From Thaumasiovibrio subtropicus (GTDB lineage Bacteria > Pseudomonadota > Gammaproteobacteria > Enterobacterales > Vibrionaceae): a stretch of 64,000 bases of DNA. The stretch is from contig NZ_AP023055.1 in the NCBI RefSeq assembly GCF_019703835.1, forward strand, positions 744,001 to 808,000, written 5' to 3'. Position numbers and translations under genes: made by a program. The notes under the pieces are model-generated. The model ran no database searches, was not told the origin of the DNA, and saw only the letters and a program-made list of their open reading frames with translations. Shown here one piece after another: positions 40,368 to 48,882 of this stretch (position 1 is its first letter; every line of letters starts with the position of its first letter).

Positions 40368-41306
40368 TTATAGCGTTGGGAGGTAATCGGCGGTTGTTGG
40401 CGCTTTTTCGATAATGCCGTTCGCTTCTAGATACTGTGCGTAAACATCGTAGCGCTGTGGATCTGTTGCCGATGGACGTAGGGCAAATCGTGGTAGCGTA
40501 TCGCGCCATGCACGTTTGTTGAGTTCATTGTCTAGTGTGTCTGGCGAGTAAGCAATGAACTCTTTCCAAGCTTTGTCTGGGTTGTTGACGATGTATTGTG
40601 TGGCCAGCTCGAGTGCGTGGTTGAATTTTTTCAATGCTTCAGCATCATGCTTGTCACGATTCGCAACGATAACGAGTTCATCATAGGCGGGTACACCATG
40701 CTCTTCTGGGAAGAAAGTGACGGCAGTGTAGCCTTCAATCGCAAGTTGATTGCTTTCAAAGTTGCGGAAGCCACCCCAAATCGCATCGACTTTACCTGAA
40801 GCAAGCGAGGAAGAGAGGGCCCAACCAACATTGATGATTTCAACGTCTTCGAACTTAATACCATTGTTCTCAACCATAGTACCGACGGTAGAGCGCTCAT
40901 TGCCTGGAATAGCGACGCCAACCTTCTTGCCTTTGAGTTGATCGAGTGAAGTAATGCCACTTTTATCAAGCACCATCATGCTGTTCAGTGGTGTCGCAAT
41001 TAAAGTTGCTGAGCGGATCAGCGGTAGGCCTGCTGCAACATCGACAGTGAGGCTTGGTTGATAAGATACCGCCATGTCGACACGACCCGCCGCAACGAGT
41101 TTTGCAGGCACACTTGGGTCTGCTGGCTCTTGAATGTTAATCGTTAACCCTTGATCTTCAAAGAGGCCATGTTGTTGAGCGATAACGATAGGGCCATGGT
41201 TCGGGTTGACAAACCAATCGAGCATCAAGGTCATCTCTTTTGCGTTAGCCTGCCCTGCAGTTAAGAGGACACTCATCGCAAGCGTCGCATTTTTCAATAG
41301 TTTCAT
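40368..41306 (-). CDS. thiY: ABC transporter substrate-binding protein, thiamine-pyrimidine precursor (ThiY-like)
   Basis: A protein of about 312 residues with a signal peptide (about 1-22, ending GQANA). It has an NMT1/THI5-like fold: LMLDWFVNPNHGPIVIAQQHG, then GKKVGVAIPGN. The ATG four codons into the frame fits better than the first ATG. It captures the formylaminopyrimidine or HMP precursor in the periplasm. Operon order thiD-thiZ-thiX-thiY-tenA supports thiamine precursor uptake. Confidence 0.88.
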   Translation of the reverse strand: MKLLKNATLAMSVLLTAGQANAKEMTLMLDWFVNPNHGPIVIAQQHGLFEDQGLTINIQEPADPSVPAKLVAAGRVDMAVSYQPSLTVDVAAGLPLIRSATLIATPLNSMMVLDKSGITSLDQLKGKKVGVAIPGNERSTVGTMVENNGIKFEDVEIINVGWALSSSLASGKVDAIWGGFRNFESNQLAIEGYTAVTFFPEEHGVPAYDELVIVANRDKHDAEALKKFNHALELATQYIVNNPDKAWKEFIAYSPDTLDNELNKRAWRDTLPRFALRPSATDPQRYDVYAQYLEANGIIEKAPTTADYLPTL

Positions 41307-41338
41307 ACTTTCTCTCATTAATTAGAATGTTGTTGTGG

Positions 41339-42100
41339 TTATTGTTGGCCATTCCAAGGAATGGCGAGTTTTAAAATTTGGTCGGTGATGAAATAGAGTG
41401 CGACGGACATGCTAGCGAGCATGAACAGGGCTGCAAACATATCTGCAATCATCATTCGTGCATTGGCGTGTAGCATGAGATAGCCAAGCCCTTCACTGGA
41501 TCCCACCCATTCGCCAACAACAGCGCCAATGGGGGCTACAACGACAGCGACACGAATGCCAGAAGCAATGGTGGGTAAAGCGGCAGGCAAGCGCACATAG
41601 CGCAGTAGCTGCCATCGACTCACATCCATGGTTTTGGCAAGGTCGAGATACCCTTTTGGCGTTTGTCGTAGGCCGTCATAACAACAGGTCGTGACAGGGA
41701 AGAAGATAATGATGGCGGCCATCACAACCTTTGAAGCGATACCGTAGCCTAGCCAAAGCATTAAAATCGGGGCAATGGCAAAGACAGGAATGGCTTGGCT
41801 GGCGATGAGGATCGGCAGCAGCCAGCGACGTAGCGGGGCAAATAAAAGCATTTGCAAAGCGAAAAAGAGCCCCATGCTTAATCCCAAGAGTAACCCTAAG
41901 GCGATTTCGATAGCGGTGACTTTGGTATGACGAAGCAGGACATCATGACGCGCGATAATGCTATCCATGACGGCTACTGGCGATGGCAATATGAAAGGCG
42001 GTAACTCAAAAACCGTGATAGCTAGCTGCCACAGACCAAGAATGATCAGTAGGCTAATGATACCTCGGGAGAGGGTTGTCAGTGCTTTAGACTTCAGCAT
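41339..42100 (-). CDS. thiX: ABC transporter permease, thiamine-precursor uptake (ThiX-like)
   Basis: 253 residues with about six hydrophobic helices and an ABC-permease EAA-like loop (GYLDLAKTMDVSRWQLLRYVRLP, about 150-172). The N-terminus holds a long TM (LSRGIISLLIILGLWQLAI). It overlaps the ATPase gene by 14 bases. Confidence 0.88.
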   Translation of the reverse strand: MLKSKALTTLSRGIISLLIILGLWQLAITVFELPPFILPSPVAVMDSIIARHDVLLRHTKVTAIEIALGLLLGLSMGLFFALQMLLFAPLRRWLLPILIASQAIPVFAIAPILMLWLGYGIASKVVMAAIIIFFPVTTCCYDGLRQTPKGYLDLAKTMDVSRWQLLRYVRLPAALPTIASGIRVAVVVAPIGAVVGEWVGSSEGLGYLMLHANARMMIADMFAALFMLASMSVALYFITDQILKLAIPWNGQQ

Positions 42101-42839
42101 ATTGGCCTTCTAGTTTGGCGATGATTTGCTGGTGTAACGCCGCAATATCAGCAGTCAATTCCCTTGGTGTCGGTGTATCTGGAGTGACGAGGGGGACAAG
42201 CTGAGCAGGTCGGCCTTGTAATAGATACAAGTCATTGCCAAGGCGTAACGCTTCCAGCGGGTCGTGGGTGATTAAAAGCACATCTTTCCCTTTGAGTAAT
42301 TTGGCACTCAGTGCCTGAAGCTTATGTCGCGTGACGGCATCTAGGGCAGAGAATGGCTCATCCATCAACACCACTGGCTTGTCTTGCATGAGTGTTCTTG
42401 CCAAAGCAACGCGTTGTCGCATTCCACCGGAAAGTTGGTTTGGTGTTTTTGCTTCTTCACCCTCAAGGCCAACCTCTTTCAATAATGCCTTGGCTCTTTG
42501 ACACTGGCTTTGGGTTGGCTTTTTGCCTTTAATCACCGAGGATAGGCAGACGTTATCGAGCACATTGAGCCAAGGGAACAGCAAGTCTTGTTGTCCCATA
42601 TAGGCCACGTGTTGATGGCTAAGTGGTTGTGTTTGCTGACCATCACCGAGACGGATATCGCCCGACGTAAAGTGCGCGTCGTCCGTTAACCCCGCCAGTA
42701 AACGAAGTAAGGTCGTTTTACCACAACCGCTTCGTCCTAGGACGCAGGTCCAGTCACGAAAAGCAAAGCTGAGGTTGTCAAAAAGTGGCTGAGCTTCATT
42801 ATCAAATCTCAAGCTCAGCGAATTAGCCGTAATGGTCAT
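42087..42839 (-). CDS. thiZ: ABC transporter ATPase, thiamine-precursor uptake (ThiZ-like)
   Basis: 250 residues. Walker A is GRSGCGKTTLLR (about 34-45), signature LSGGMRQRVALARTLMQ (about 130-146), Walker B VVLMDEPFSALD, and H-loop LITHDPLEAL. It powers the ThiXY transporter. It overlaps thiD by four bases upstream and the permease gene by 14 bases. Confidence 0.88.
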   Translation of the reverse strand: MTITANSLSLRFDNEAQPLFDNLSFAFRDWTCVLGRSGCGKTTLLRLLAGLTDDAHFTSGDIRLGDGQQTQPLSHQHVAYMGQQDLLFPWLNVLDNVCLSSVIKGKKPTQSQCQRAKALLKEVGLEGEEAKTPNQLSGGMRQRVALARTLMQDKPVVLMDEPFSALDAVTRHKLQALSAKLLKGKDVLLITHDPLEALRLGNDLYLLQGRPAQLVPLVTPDTPTPRELTADIAALHQQIIAKLEGQYAEV

Positions 42840-43642
42840 TTTTTGAGAGCAAAGAAGTGATTAACGGGCCCGTGGCCTTTGCCAATTTCGAGGTCATCGG
42901 CGTGTTTAATCGCGTCGGTTATGTAGGCTTTGCCGAGTTCCACTGCGGTATGTAAAGTGTGCTGCTGCGCTAAGTAGCTCGCAATCGCTGACGAGAGAGT
43001 ACATCCCGTACCATGGGTGTTGTGTGTGTGGTGGCGAGCCACGGTATACGGGGTGACTTTCCCGTCTTTTATTAGATAGTCAGTGGCTTGGCTATCGTCA
43101 TGGTGATGCCCGCCTTTGAGTAATACCGCGTGGGTATTGAGTGCTTGCAATGCGGCTATCAGTGATTTTGTCTCCGCATCGTTATGGGGGATTGGTAGGC
43201 CTGTGAGTGCTGCCGCCTCGGGCAAATTAGGCGTGATAACCGTGGCAAGGGGCAACAGTTCGTTTTTTAGGCTTTCAATGGCGTCTGTTTTTAACAGCAA
43301 ATCACCGCTCGTCGCGACCATGACAGGGTCTAGCACGATATGCTGTGGCCTATACTGACGCAGTTTCTCCGCGACAACGCCAATGATATTGCTATCCGCC
43401 AGCATGCCAATTTTGACGGCTTTGACATTGAGGTCTGTGAAAATCGCATCAAGTTGTTGAGCAACAAAGTCAGTATCAATGGGTAAGATACCTTGAACGC
43501 CCTGGGTGTTTTGTGCGGTTAATGCGGTAATCGCTGAGCAAGCGTAGCCACCTGTGGCAGAAATCGCTTTGATATCCGCCTGAATACCAGCGCCGCCACC
43601 ACTATCGGAGCCTGCGATGGTCAAAGTGATTGGAGTAGACAT
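42836..43642 (-). CDS. thiD: Hydroxymethylpyrimidine (phosphate) kinase
   Basis: A 268-residue ribokinase-fold enzyme phosphorylating HMP and HMP-P. It starts TIAGSDSGGGAGIQADIK, the family signature, and has DPVMVATSGDLLL, LLKGGHH and NTHGTGCTLSSAIASYL (the anion-hole GTGC). It is the first gene of the thiamine salvage operon, immediately behind the TPP riboswitch. SD AAAGGGAAG. Confidence 0.94.
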   Translation of the reverse strand: MSTPITLTIAGSDSGGGAGIQADIKAISATGGYACSAITALTAQNTQGVQGILPIDTDFVAQQLDAIFTDLNVKAVKIGMLADSNIIGVVAEKLRQYRPQHIVLDPVMVATSGDLLLKTDAIESLKNELLPLATVITPNLPEAAALTGLPIPHNDAETKSLIAALQALNTHAVLLKGGHHHDDSQATDYLIKDGKVTPYTVARHHTHNTHGTGCTLSSAIASYLAQQHTLHTAVELGKAYITDAIKHADDLEIGKGHGPVNHFFALKK

Positions 43643-43679
43643 AGGCTTTGCTTCCCTTTCTTAGCGACGTAGATCGAAT

Positions 43680-43799
43680 AACAGGAAGCAAGATAGTCGT
43701 GATCTGCCTGTTAGTTCCCTACGCCAGTATTAACTGAATCAGGTTCAACGGGTCCTGTTATTTAACAGTCTCAGCTCTCACTTGAGCTCCCCGACTAAC
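43680..43799 (-). promoter_or_regulatory. TPP riboswitch (THI element) with alternative hairpin
   Basis: On the minus strand the THI-box core is plain: a GGGGAGC segment, CTGAGA, GACCC followed by TTGAACCTGAT, and GGCGTAGGGAA. The closing stem P1 is ACTAAC/GTTAGT (43710-43715 with 43794-43799). AACAGG/CCTGTT (43707-43712 with 43680-43685) is a second hairpin that shares 43710-43712 with P1, so ligand binding could switch between them. It precedes thiD. Operon repression by thiamine pyrophosphate is expected. Confidence 0.92.
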
Positions 43800-44110
43800 T
43801 TTTGCGCTTTGATGTCAGCACAAAGTGTGAATGTTAGCCTCACAGATAGGTTTGTAAGGCTAACTTTGCGAATAATAAGCTAAATACATCAAAAAACTGT
43901 GCTCTGTGTCAAACTGTCTTTGACCTTTCGTTTCATGAAGGGAGATCAGATGCAGGAAACAGCACACCAGTTACTTGGTTGCAAATAATGCATGAAATGT
44001 TGTCAAGATAACATATGCAACCCAGATGGAATGTGGTGATAGCGTATAAATTACTCAACGGGGTAGGGACGTTATTCGTCACTATGCTGAGTGAGGTGGA
44101 TTGAGTATCA
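43800..44110. other. Intergenic region upstream of the TPP riboswitch
   Basis: About 310 bases with no recognised gene, holding the promoter of the thiamine operon (minus strand). No clear operator or RNA motif was seen beyond the riboswitch. Confidence 0.3.
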
Positions 44111-44290
44111 ATGCTGTTACCGTGCGAATTTGAGCCAAATACTTCATATTGTCATGGCATTTTTGTGTACCTCGCCGGAAAATTTGAGAGTCGTCAAGTT
44201 CATGCTGTTGATCTTAGTGCCGAATTTACTAATTTGTCTGTCAATCTGGCGATGATTGAATCGGCTAATGTGGTAACATTGGGCAATTGA
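44111..44290 (+). CDS. Possible 59-residue small protein
   Basis: An ATG-started frame of 59 codons ending at TGA 44288-44290. The composition is ordinary (cytosolic-looking, a C near each end of the first third). GAGGTGG lies 11 bases before the ATG, a little far. An in-frame stop three codons upstream limits it. It could be a real small gene or part of the leader of the next gene. No family was recognised. Confidence 0.3.
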   Translation: MLLPCEFEPNTSYCHGIFVYLAGKFESRQVHAVDLSAEFTNLSVNLAMIESANVVTLGN

Positions 44291-44354
44291 GGTCAACAAT
44301 CCATGCAAATGACAATGTTGTTTGTTACCGTTTATTTTAATTAAGCAGAACATT

Positions 44355-45635
44355 ATGAAGAAGAAGTATCATTTGTTGCCACTAGTATTTGCAGTGTCCA
44401 GCGCATTGCACGCGCAAACAGATATCGACTCTGCTGATATATTTTCTGACTTGGCTCAAGATAACAATATAAATATGTGCGAGCAGGAGTATGCTCAATC
44501 AAAAGGTGGATATTTAATCCAGCTTTTCTCCGGCACCAATAAAAAGCGCTTACCAAGTAATGAACAGTTAAATGAGTTGCCGTTGGATATCCGATCTCAA
44601 CTCAATTTATGCAAGAAAGTACAGTCGGGAGTGCAATACAAGGTATTAGTCGCCGGACCGGTGGAAGGCTATTCCAACGCGAAAGCACTGCAAGCTGACC
44701 TACCAGCCAGCTGGAAAGCACGACAACCTTGGATTTTGCCAGTGAGCTGGTTTACTGAGGCGCCAAAAGTGACGTCGTCACCAGAGCCAAAGGTTGCCAC
44801 TACACCTACTATCAATCCGTCTCCTCAGGCTGTTCTACCTTCAGAAGTTGTTGTAACGAGTGATATTGAAGAGGCAGAAACAGCGTCGGCTCCGCCGGCA
44901 GTTACCGCACTGACTCTTGAAGAGAAAGAGGGGGAGCTTGAAGCTTCCTTTAGTGAACTAGAGTTTGGCGCTTTGGCATCAGAGAAAGAGAGTGATATCG
45001 GTCAAGAAATCGCTCATGCGGTAGAAAATACCCGTGACCTTGAAGAGGCGGTCGATCCCGTAGCGATAACGTTATCTAAAGAACAAGAAGCACGTATCGC
45101 GGGCTTCGTTGCGCCAGTATTCAGTGAAGCGATTGTGGCTGTTTATGCGCAGCAGCAAGCAGATAATCAGATGTTAGATGTTATCGATGAGAAGTCTGCT
45201 TCTGAGCAAGCGTTAGCGTCGGAAGCAGCGCCCGAAACACCCGTCGAATCGATCTCTATTGTTGAGACAGAGTCTGCAACTGATGACACTGTAGAGGGTA
45301 ACGTTCGCATTGATGATGGTGATGAAATTGCGTCGGATCTTGAGATTGCAGATGAAAGTGTTCCTAACCTTGATGATCCTGAAACTGTGGTCGAGGAAGA
45401 GGTTGCAGACGTTGAGATCCTCGCTGAGGAACCAGTTGAAACTGCAGTCGTTGAGCACGATGTAGTTGAAGATGCAGTTGAAGATGCGGCTGAAAGTGAT
45501 GCCACATCGGTAGCACGATCTGATGTTCAGGAAAAAGCCACTGCTGAGGTGGATGAGCCCGAGTCAAAACCCATCAGCCAAGTGATCGATTCAGGTAAAA
45601 AGAAGCGCGTGATTATTTTAAGTCCTGATGCATGA
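44355..45635 (+). CDS. SPOR-like secreted protein with long acidic tail
   Basis: 426 residues from the ATG at 44355. Signal peptide about 1-19 (HLLPLVFAVSSALHAQ). A SPOR-like module (about 40-125; YLIQLFSGTN, QYKVLVAGPV, ALQADLPASW) is followed by nearly 300 residues dominated by Glu, Asp, Ala and Val with no obvious fold. It ends in a basic GKKKRVIIL. SPOR modules bind denuded peptidoglycan. The tail may be a disordered spacer or cation binder. The nearest downstream element is an insertion sequence in its terminator. Confidence 0.65.
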   Translation: MKKKYHLLPLVFAVSSALHAQTDIDSADIFSDLAQDNNINMCEQEYAQSKGGYLIQLFSGTNKKRLPSNEQLNELPLDIRSQLNLCKKVQSGVQYKVLVAGPVEGYSNAKALQADLPASWKARQPWILPVSWFTEAPKVTSSPEPKVATTPTINPSPQAVLPSEVVVTSDIEEAETASAPPAVTALTLEEKEGELEASFSELEFGALASEKESDIGQEIAHAVENTRDLEEAVDPVAITLSKEQEARIAGFVAPVFSEAIVAVYAQQQADNQMLDVIDEKSASEQALASEAAPETPVESISIVETESATDDTVEGNVRIDDGDEIASDLEIADESVPNLDDPETVVEEEVADVEILAEEPVETAVVEHDVVEDAVEDAAESDATSVARSDVQEKATAEVDEPESKPISQVIDSGKKKRVIILSPDA

Positions 45636-45657
45636 TTGTGTATACATCAATAAAAAA

Positions 45658-45676
45658 AGCTCAACTAAGTTGAGCT
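45658..45676. repeat. Left direct repeat flanking the IS, equal to a terminator hairpin
   Basis: AGCTCAACTAAGTTGAGCT, a palindrome and hence a hairpin, preceded by seven A residues. On the minus strand it is a hairpin followed by a T tract. The same 19 bases recur at 47269-47287. Confidence 0.85.
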
Positions 45677-45688
45677 CAGACTGCTGAC

Positions 45689-45716
45689 AAAGGTCTAGCT
45701 TTCGAGCTAGACCTTT
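45689..45716. other. Left subterminal hairpin of the IS
   Basis: AAAGGTCTAGCT and AGCTAGACCTTT form a perfect 12-bp stem closed by a TTCG tetraloop. It would shield the transposase gene from read-through or form a structured end. Confidence 0.85.
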
Positions 45717-45752
45717 GATCTAATAGGGGTATCGAAATATGGACACTCCGTT

Positions 45753-47189
45753 ATGCTTCAAGAGCCTACTCCGCAACAATACGAACTGGAAATGGTGACG
45801 ATGGAACAGTTAGTTCCTAAAAACCATTTAGTGCGTAAAATCGATAATGCTATCGACTTCGAATTCATTCGAGATGAAGTCGCTCATCTTTACTGTAAAG
45901 ATAATGGACGCCCACCTGTTGACCCTGTCCGCCTCTTCAAAATCATCTTACTTGGCTACATCTTTGGCATAAAAAGTGAGCGTCAGCTCGTCAAAGAGAT
46001 TGAAGTGAATGTCGCTTACCGTTGGTTCTTGCGGATGTCATTAACAGAGAAAGTCATTCACGCTTCTACTCTCAGCCAGAACCGCATTCGTCGCTTTAAT
46101 GGCACGGATGTATTCGAACGTATTTTTATCAATATCGTAGAGCAAGCCATGTCGAAAGGCTTGGTCGCGGGTCAAGAGCTCTTTACGGACAGTACTCATC
46201 TCAAAGCGAACGCCAACAAGAATAAACACACCAATAAAGTCACGGCGGTTCGTGCCAGTACCTATCTTGATATGCTGGATGAAGACGTCGCTTTAGACCG
46301 AGAAAAAGCAGGTAAGAAGCCACTTAAGGCTCGGGAGTCAGAGCCAAAAACAAAGAATACTAAAACCAGCACCACTGACCCAGAGAGTGGCTTCATGACT
46401 CGTGATAATAAGCCTCAAGGCTTCTTTTATCTCGACCATCGAACCGTTGATGGTCAACACGGAATTATTCTCGATACCTACACCACCGCGGGTAACATCA
46501 ATGACTCACAGCCTTACGTTCAACGCTTAGATTACACGCTTGCCACATTCCAATTGAACCCGATAGCTGTTGGACTGGATGCGGGCTACTTTACTGCTCC
46601 AGTGGCGGAGTCACTTGAACGTCGAGCTATTCTTGGCGTGTTCGGTTATCGACGTCCATCTAGAACGAAAAATACGTTCAAAAAGAAGCACTTTACTTAC
46701 GATGCGCAAAGAGACAGCTACCAATGTCCGAATGGTCAGGAGTTGCTTTATAAAACTACCTCACGCGATGCGTATCGAGAATACCACTCAGCCCCCAAAG
46801 AATGTGCGTTCTGTCCAATGAGGGATGACTGTACTCAAAGCAGAAATATGAAGAAAGTGATTACACGGCATATCTATAGTGACGCAGTAGAGAGGGCAAA
46901 CCAAATGCGGCTCTCTTCCTACGGCAAGAAGACTTATAGACGTCGAAGTGAAACAGTAGAACGTAGCTTTGCAGACGCTAAGCAACATCACGGTCATCGT
47001 TATGCTCGCTTCCGCGGTCTAGCCAATGTGCAAATGCAATGTTGGTTGGCAGCGGCAGCCCAAAACATCAAGAAGATAGCGCTGGTGATGAACTATCTCC
47101 GAAAAATAGGCTTAAACATGGCAGAAATGAGGCAAATACTTGCTTCTGTATGCCTATGTAATGAACGGAAACTTCTGCGCACGACATAG
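45753..47189 (+). CDS. IS1182-family transposase
   Basis: A 478-residue DDE transposase. An N-terminal DUF772-like region (QLVPKNHLVRKI, with a DNGRPPVDPVRLFKIILLGYIFGIKSERQL segment) precedes the catalytic core: FTDSTHLKANANK, VGLDAGYFTA, a Cys-rich CAFCPMRDDCT block, and the C-terminal RRSETVERSFADAKQHHGHR signature with a catalytic Glu. Full length, no frameshift seen. It is the only gene of the element. Confidence 0.92.
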   Translation: MLQEPTPQQYELEMVTMEQLVPKNHLVRKIDNAIDFEFIRDEVAHLYCKDNGRPPVDPVRLFKIILLGYIFGIKSERQLVKEIEVNVAYRWFLRMSLTEKVIHASTLSQNRIRRFNGTDVFERIFINIVEQAMSKGLVAGQELFTDSTHLKANANKNKHTNKVTAVRASTYLDMLDEDVALDREKAGKKPLKARESEPKTKNTKTSTTDPESGFMTRDNKPQGFFYLDHRTVDGQHGIILDTYTTAGNINDSQPYVQRLDYTLATFQLNPIAVGLDAGYFTAPVAESLERRAILGVFGYRRPSRTKNTFKKKHFTYDAQRDSYQCPNGQELLYKTTSRDAYREYHSAPKECAFCPMRDDCTQSRNMKKVITRHIYSDAVERANQMRLSSYGKKTYRRRSETVERSFADAKQHHGHRYARFRGLANVQMQCWLAAAAQNIKKIALVMNYLRKIGLNMAEMRQILASVCLCNERKLLRTT

Positions 47190-47231
47190 CAAAAAATATC
47201 GCGATCGCGACCTACGGTCGCTTCCAAAAAA

Positions 47232-47256
47232 GAACCCCGCTTAAAAAGCGGGGTTC
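47232..47256. terminator. Right subterminal hairpin of the IS
   Basis: GAACCCCGCTT (47232-47242) pairs perfectly with AAGCGGGGTTC (47246-47256). It lies after the transposase stop and could act as its terminator. Confidence 0.75.
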
Positions 47257-47268
47257 GTCATCAATCTG

Positions 47269-47287
47269 AGCTCAACTAAGTTGAGCT
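47269..47287. repeat. Right direct repeat flanking the IS, equal to a terminator hairpin
   Basis: The same 19-base palindrome as at 45658-45676, here followed by TTTTTCTTTT, so it acts as a plus-strand terminator. The minus-strand T tract is at the other copy. Confidence 0.85.
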
Positions 47288-47311
47288 TTTTCTTTTGTAT
47301 CAGTGTAAGGA

Positions 47312-47764
47312 TTATACTTTCTTATTGTATAAGTAATAGACGTGTTCGTTATTATCCGTACGGTATTTTAGGAAGAACTGGTTATTGTCTAGTGGATAGA
47401 ATGTCGAGATGACAATCTTATTCTTCGGCTTAGGAATGTCATCTTGAGAAGCTTTATGCTGCTCGTGACGAATAACCAAACGGTATTTTGATATCTGGAA
47501 TAAACTCGCTTCCGTTGAGGTGACATATTTTTCTGTTAAATATATCGTACTGAAGTAGTCATGAAATAAAGCGGTTTCACCAGCAATATAAGCTTGTGAC
47601 GTAATGCTCACTGGCTCATCTAAGTGATTAAAATTTGATGTCGCAATCCAGTGACCATCAAACTTGAAATTGCCTTTGCGAAACTCTTGATATTTTACAT
47701 ATCCCATACCAGCACCAAAGCTGATAACAAAGAGTAATACTAGAGGAATTATCTTTCTGTACAT
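47312..47764 (-). CDS. Membrane-anchored accessory protein of a ToxR-like regulator (ToxS/VtrC-like candidate)
   Basis: 150 residues. One N-terminal membrane anchor (about 5-22) and a periplasmic, beta-rich domain (about 30-150; FDGHWIATSNFNH, TLFHDY-like strands, LEKIVIS-type strands). It overlaps the upstream ToxR-like gene by 16 bases, just as toxS follows toxR or vtrC follows vtrA. Sequence resemblance to those small proteins was not provable by eye; the call rests on architecture and position. Confidence 0.6.
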   Translation of the reverse strand: MYRKIIPLVLLFVISFGAGMGYVKYQEFRKGNFKFDGHWIATSNFNHLDEPVSITSQAYIAGETALFHDYFSTIYLTEKYVTSTEASLFQISKYRLVIRHEQHKASQDDIPKPKNKIVISTFYPLDNNQFFLKYRTDNNEHVYYLYNKKV

Positions 47765-48489
47765 GCGATTCCCTGTAGATTGTTCGGCTGACTACAGACG
47801 ACCAATCGTCCTTCCCTGGTTTTATCAATGAACAGTGTGTCACCACTGCTGTAGTGCGCTTTCAGCGACTCGATTTCTTCTGGTGTGATTTCTTGTGAAA
47901 GCGTAATCCATTTTGCTGTTTCACTATAGCCAAGAATTTGGTCGTAGGTGAAAGCACCAAGTTTAAATGCTATGCCCATCATGACAGGGACCAAAGCGTA
48001 GACACCGATTTGTTTGAAAATGGAGAGATCAGCAGTGGGTTTAGGGTGTCGATAAATTTCATCAAATGAATTGATGCTTGGTTCAACAAAGGTAGCGGCA
48101 TGCATCACTGGCTTAGGTGCCATAGTGAGCACGTAGCCAAATTCAGGTACCTTGCGGATGATCTCCGATTCCAAATCATTGAGTTTTTCACGCAAGTTGA
48201 TGATGACTTTATCGATCAGGGATTCATTCAGTTGACCTGTTTGCCAAATGTTTTGATGTAACTCCATCGGTTTAACAGGGTTTGGGTACGCTCGGACTAG
48301 CGCCAATAAGACCTGTGCTTCCTTGAGCATCATCCAATGTGTGTTTGCACCATCATCGAGATAGTTGTTAGAGAAATCACATGTGATATCGCCGATTTTG
48401 TAAACGAGTGCATCAGTTTTGGGTGGTGCAGCGGTAGTTAGATCATCAACTGCTTGTATACTCATATTTCTCGGTACCATATTTTGCAT
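47749..48489 (-). CDS. ToxR-like membrane-bound transcriptional regulator
   Basis: 246 residues. A cytoplasmic winged helix of the OmpR/ToxR type (about 28-125; LKEAQVLLALVRAYPNPVKPMEL, IIRKVPEFGYVL). One membrane helix (about 161-178) and a short periplasmic tail (about 180-246) with two Cys residues (232, 243) able to form a disulfide, as in ToxR. Expected to bind DNA from the membrane and to sense a periplasmic signal with the downstream partner. Several Met codons near the start leave the exact N-terminus open. Confidence 0.8.
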   Translation of the reverse strand: MQNMVPRNMSIQAVDDLTTAAPPKTDALVYKIGDITCDFSNNYLDDGANTHWMMLKEAQVLLALVRAYPNPVKPMELHQNIWQTGQLNESLIDKVIINLREKLNDLESEIIRKVPEFGYVLTMAPKPVMHAATFVEPSINSFDEIYRHPKPTADLSIFKQIGVYALVPVMMGIAFKLGAFTYDQILGYSETAKWITLSQEITPEEIESLKAHYSSGDTLFIDKTREGRLVVCSQPNNLQGIACTER

Positions 48490-48882
48490 TTACAAATATT
48501 TATACCACCTTCCGCGTAAGGCTAAATGCTGCTAACAAAAAGCTCCGGCGCATATCACCTGTGAAATGTAACTGATGAAACAGTGGTAAAATTACTGTTA
48601 TATGCGCTGTAATTTTTCGGTTCAAAACCGGGCCGAGAAAACGAAACTTTATCGGTTTATTTTTTGATGTGAAATATGTGTGCAGGTCACGGCTTGTGGG
48701 TGTCTCGGTGGGAATTATTACAAATTTATCAATAATTTGTTTCAATTCGGGTGGTGAAAAGGAGGTTCAGAAATTTGAGTCACACACGCATGATTTTATG
48801 TGGCAATTTCGCCGATTATCTAGACATTATTTCTGTCCTTTGGCGATGAAATTTGCCCATCGAGCCGCAACTAGCTTCAAGG
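48490..48882. other. Intergenic region between the ToxR-like and AraC genes
   Basis: A 393-base gap between two minus-strand genes. Nothing clearly coding: two partly overlapping frames of about 75-80 codons on opposite strands have no SD and atypical composition. It must hold the ToxR-like gene promoter. Confidence 0.35.

Larger units (their letters stand above)
45677..47268 (+). mobile_element. IS1182-family insertion sequence
   Basis: An element of about 1.59 kb bounded by terminal inverted repeats, CAGACTGCTGACAAA at the left and CAGATTGATGACGAA (reverse strand) at the right, 12 of 15 matching. It carries one intact transposase gene. Both subterminal regions hold strong hairpins (45689-45716 and 47232-47256) that should block outside transcription or expose ends. 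It is flanked by identical 19-base palindromes, read as the target duplication. The ends appear intact, so it may still move. Confidence 0.88.

Noticed and set aside
43644..43700. Rho-independent terminator as the TPP expression platform
   Set aside because: The second hairpin downstream of the THI element has no T tract, so a simple intrinsic terminator was not called.
48500..48745. An 81-codon minus-strand frame in the leader of the ToxR-like gene
   Set aside because: It needs a TTG start with no SD, has low-quality composition, and overlaps another open frame on the opposite strand.
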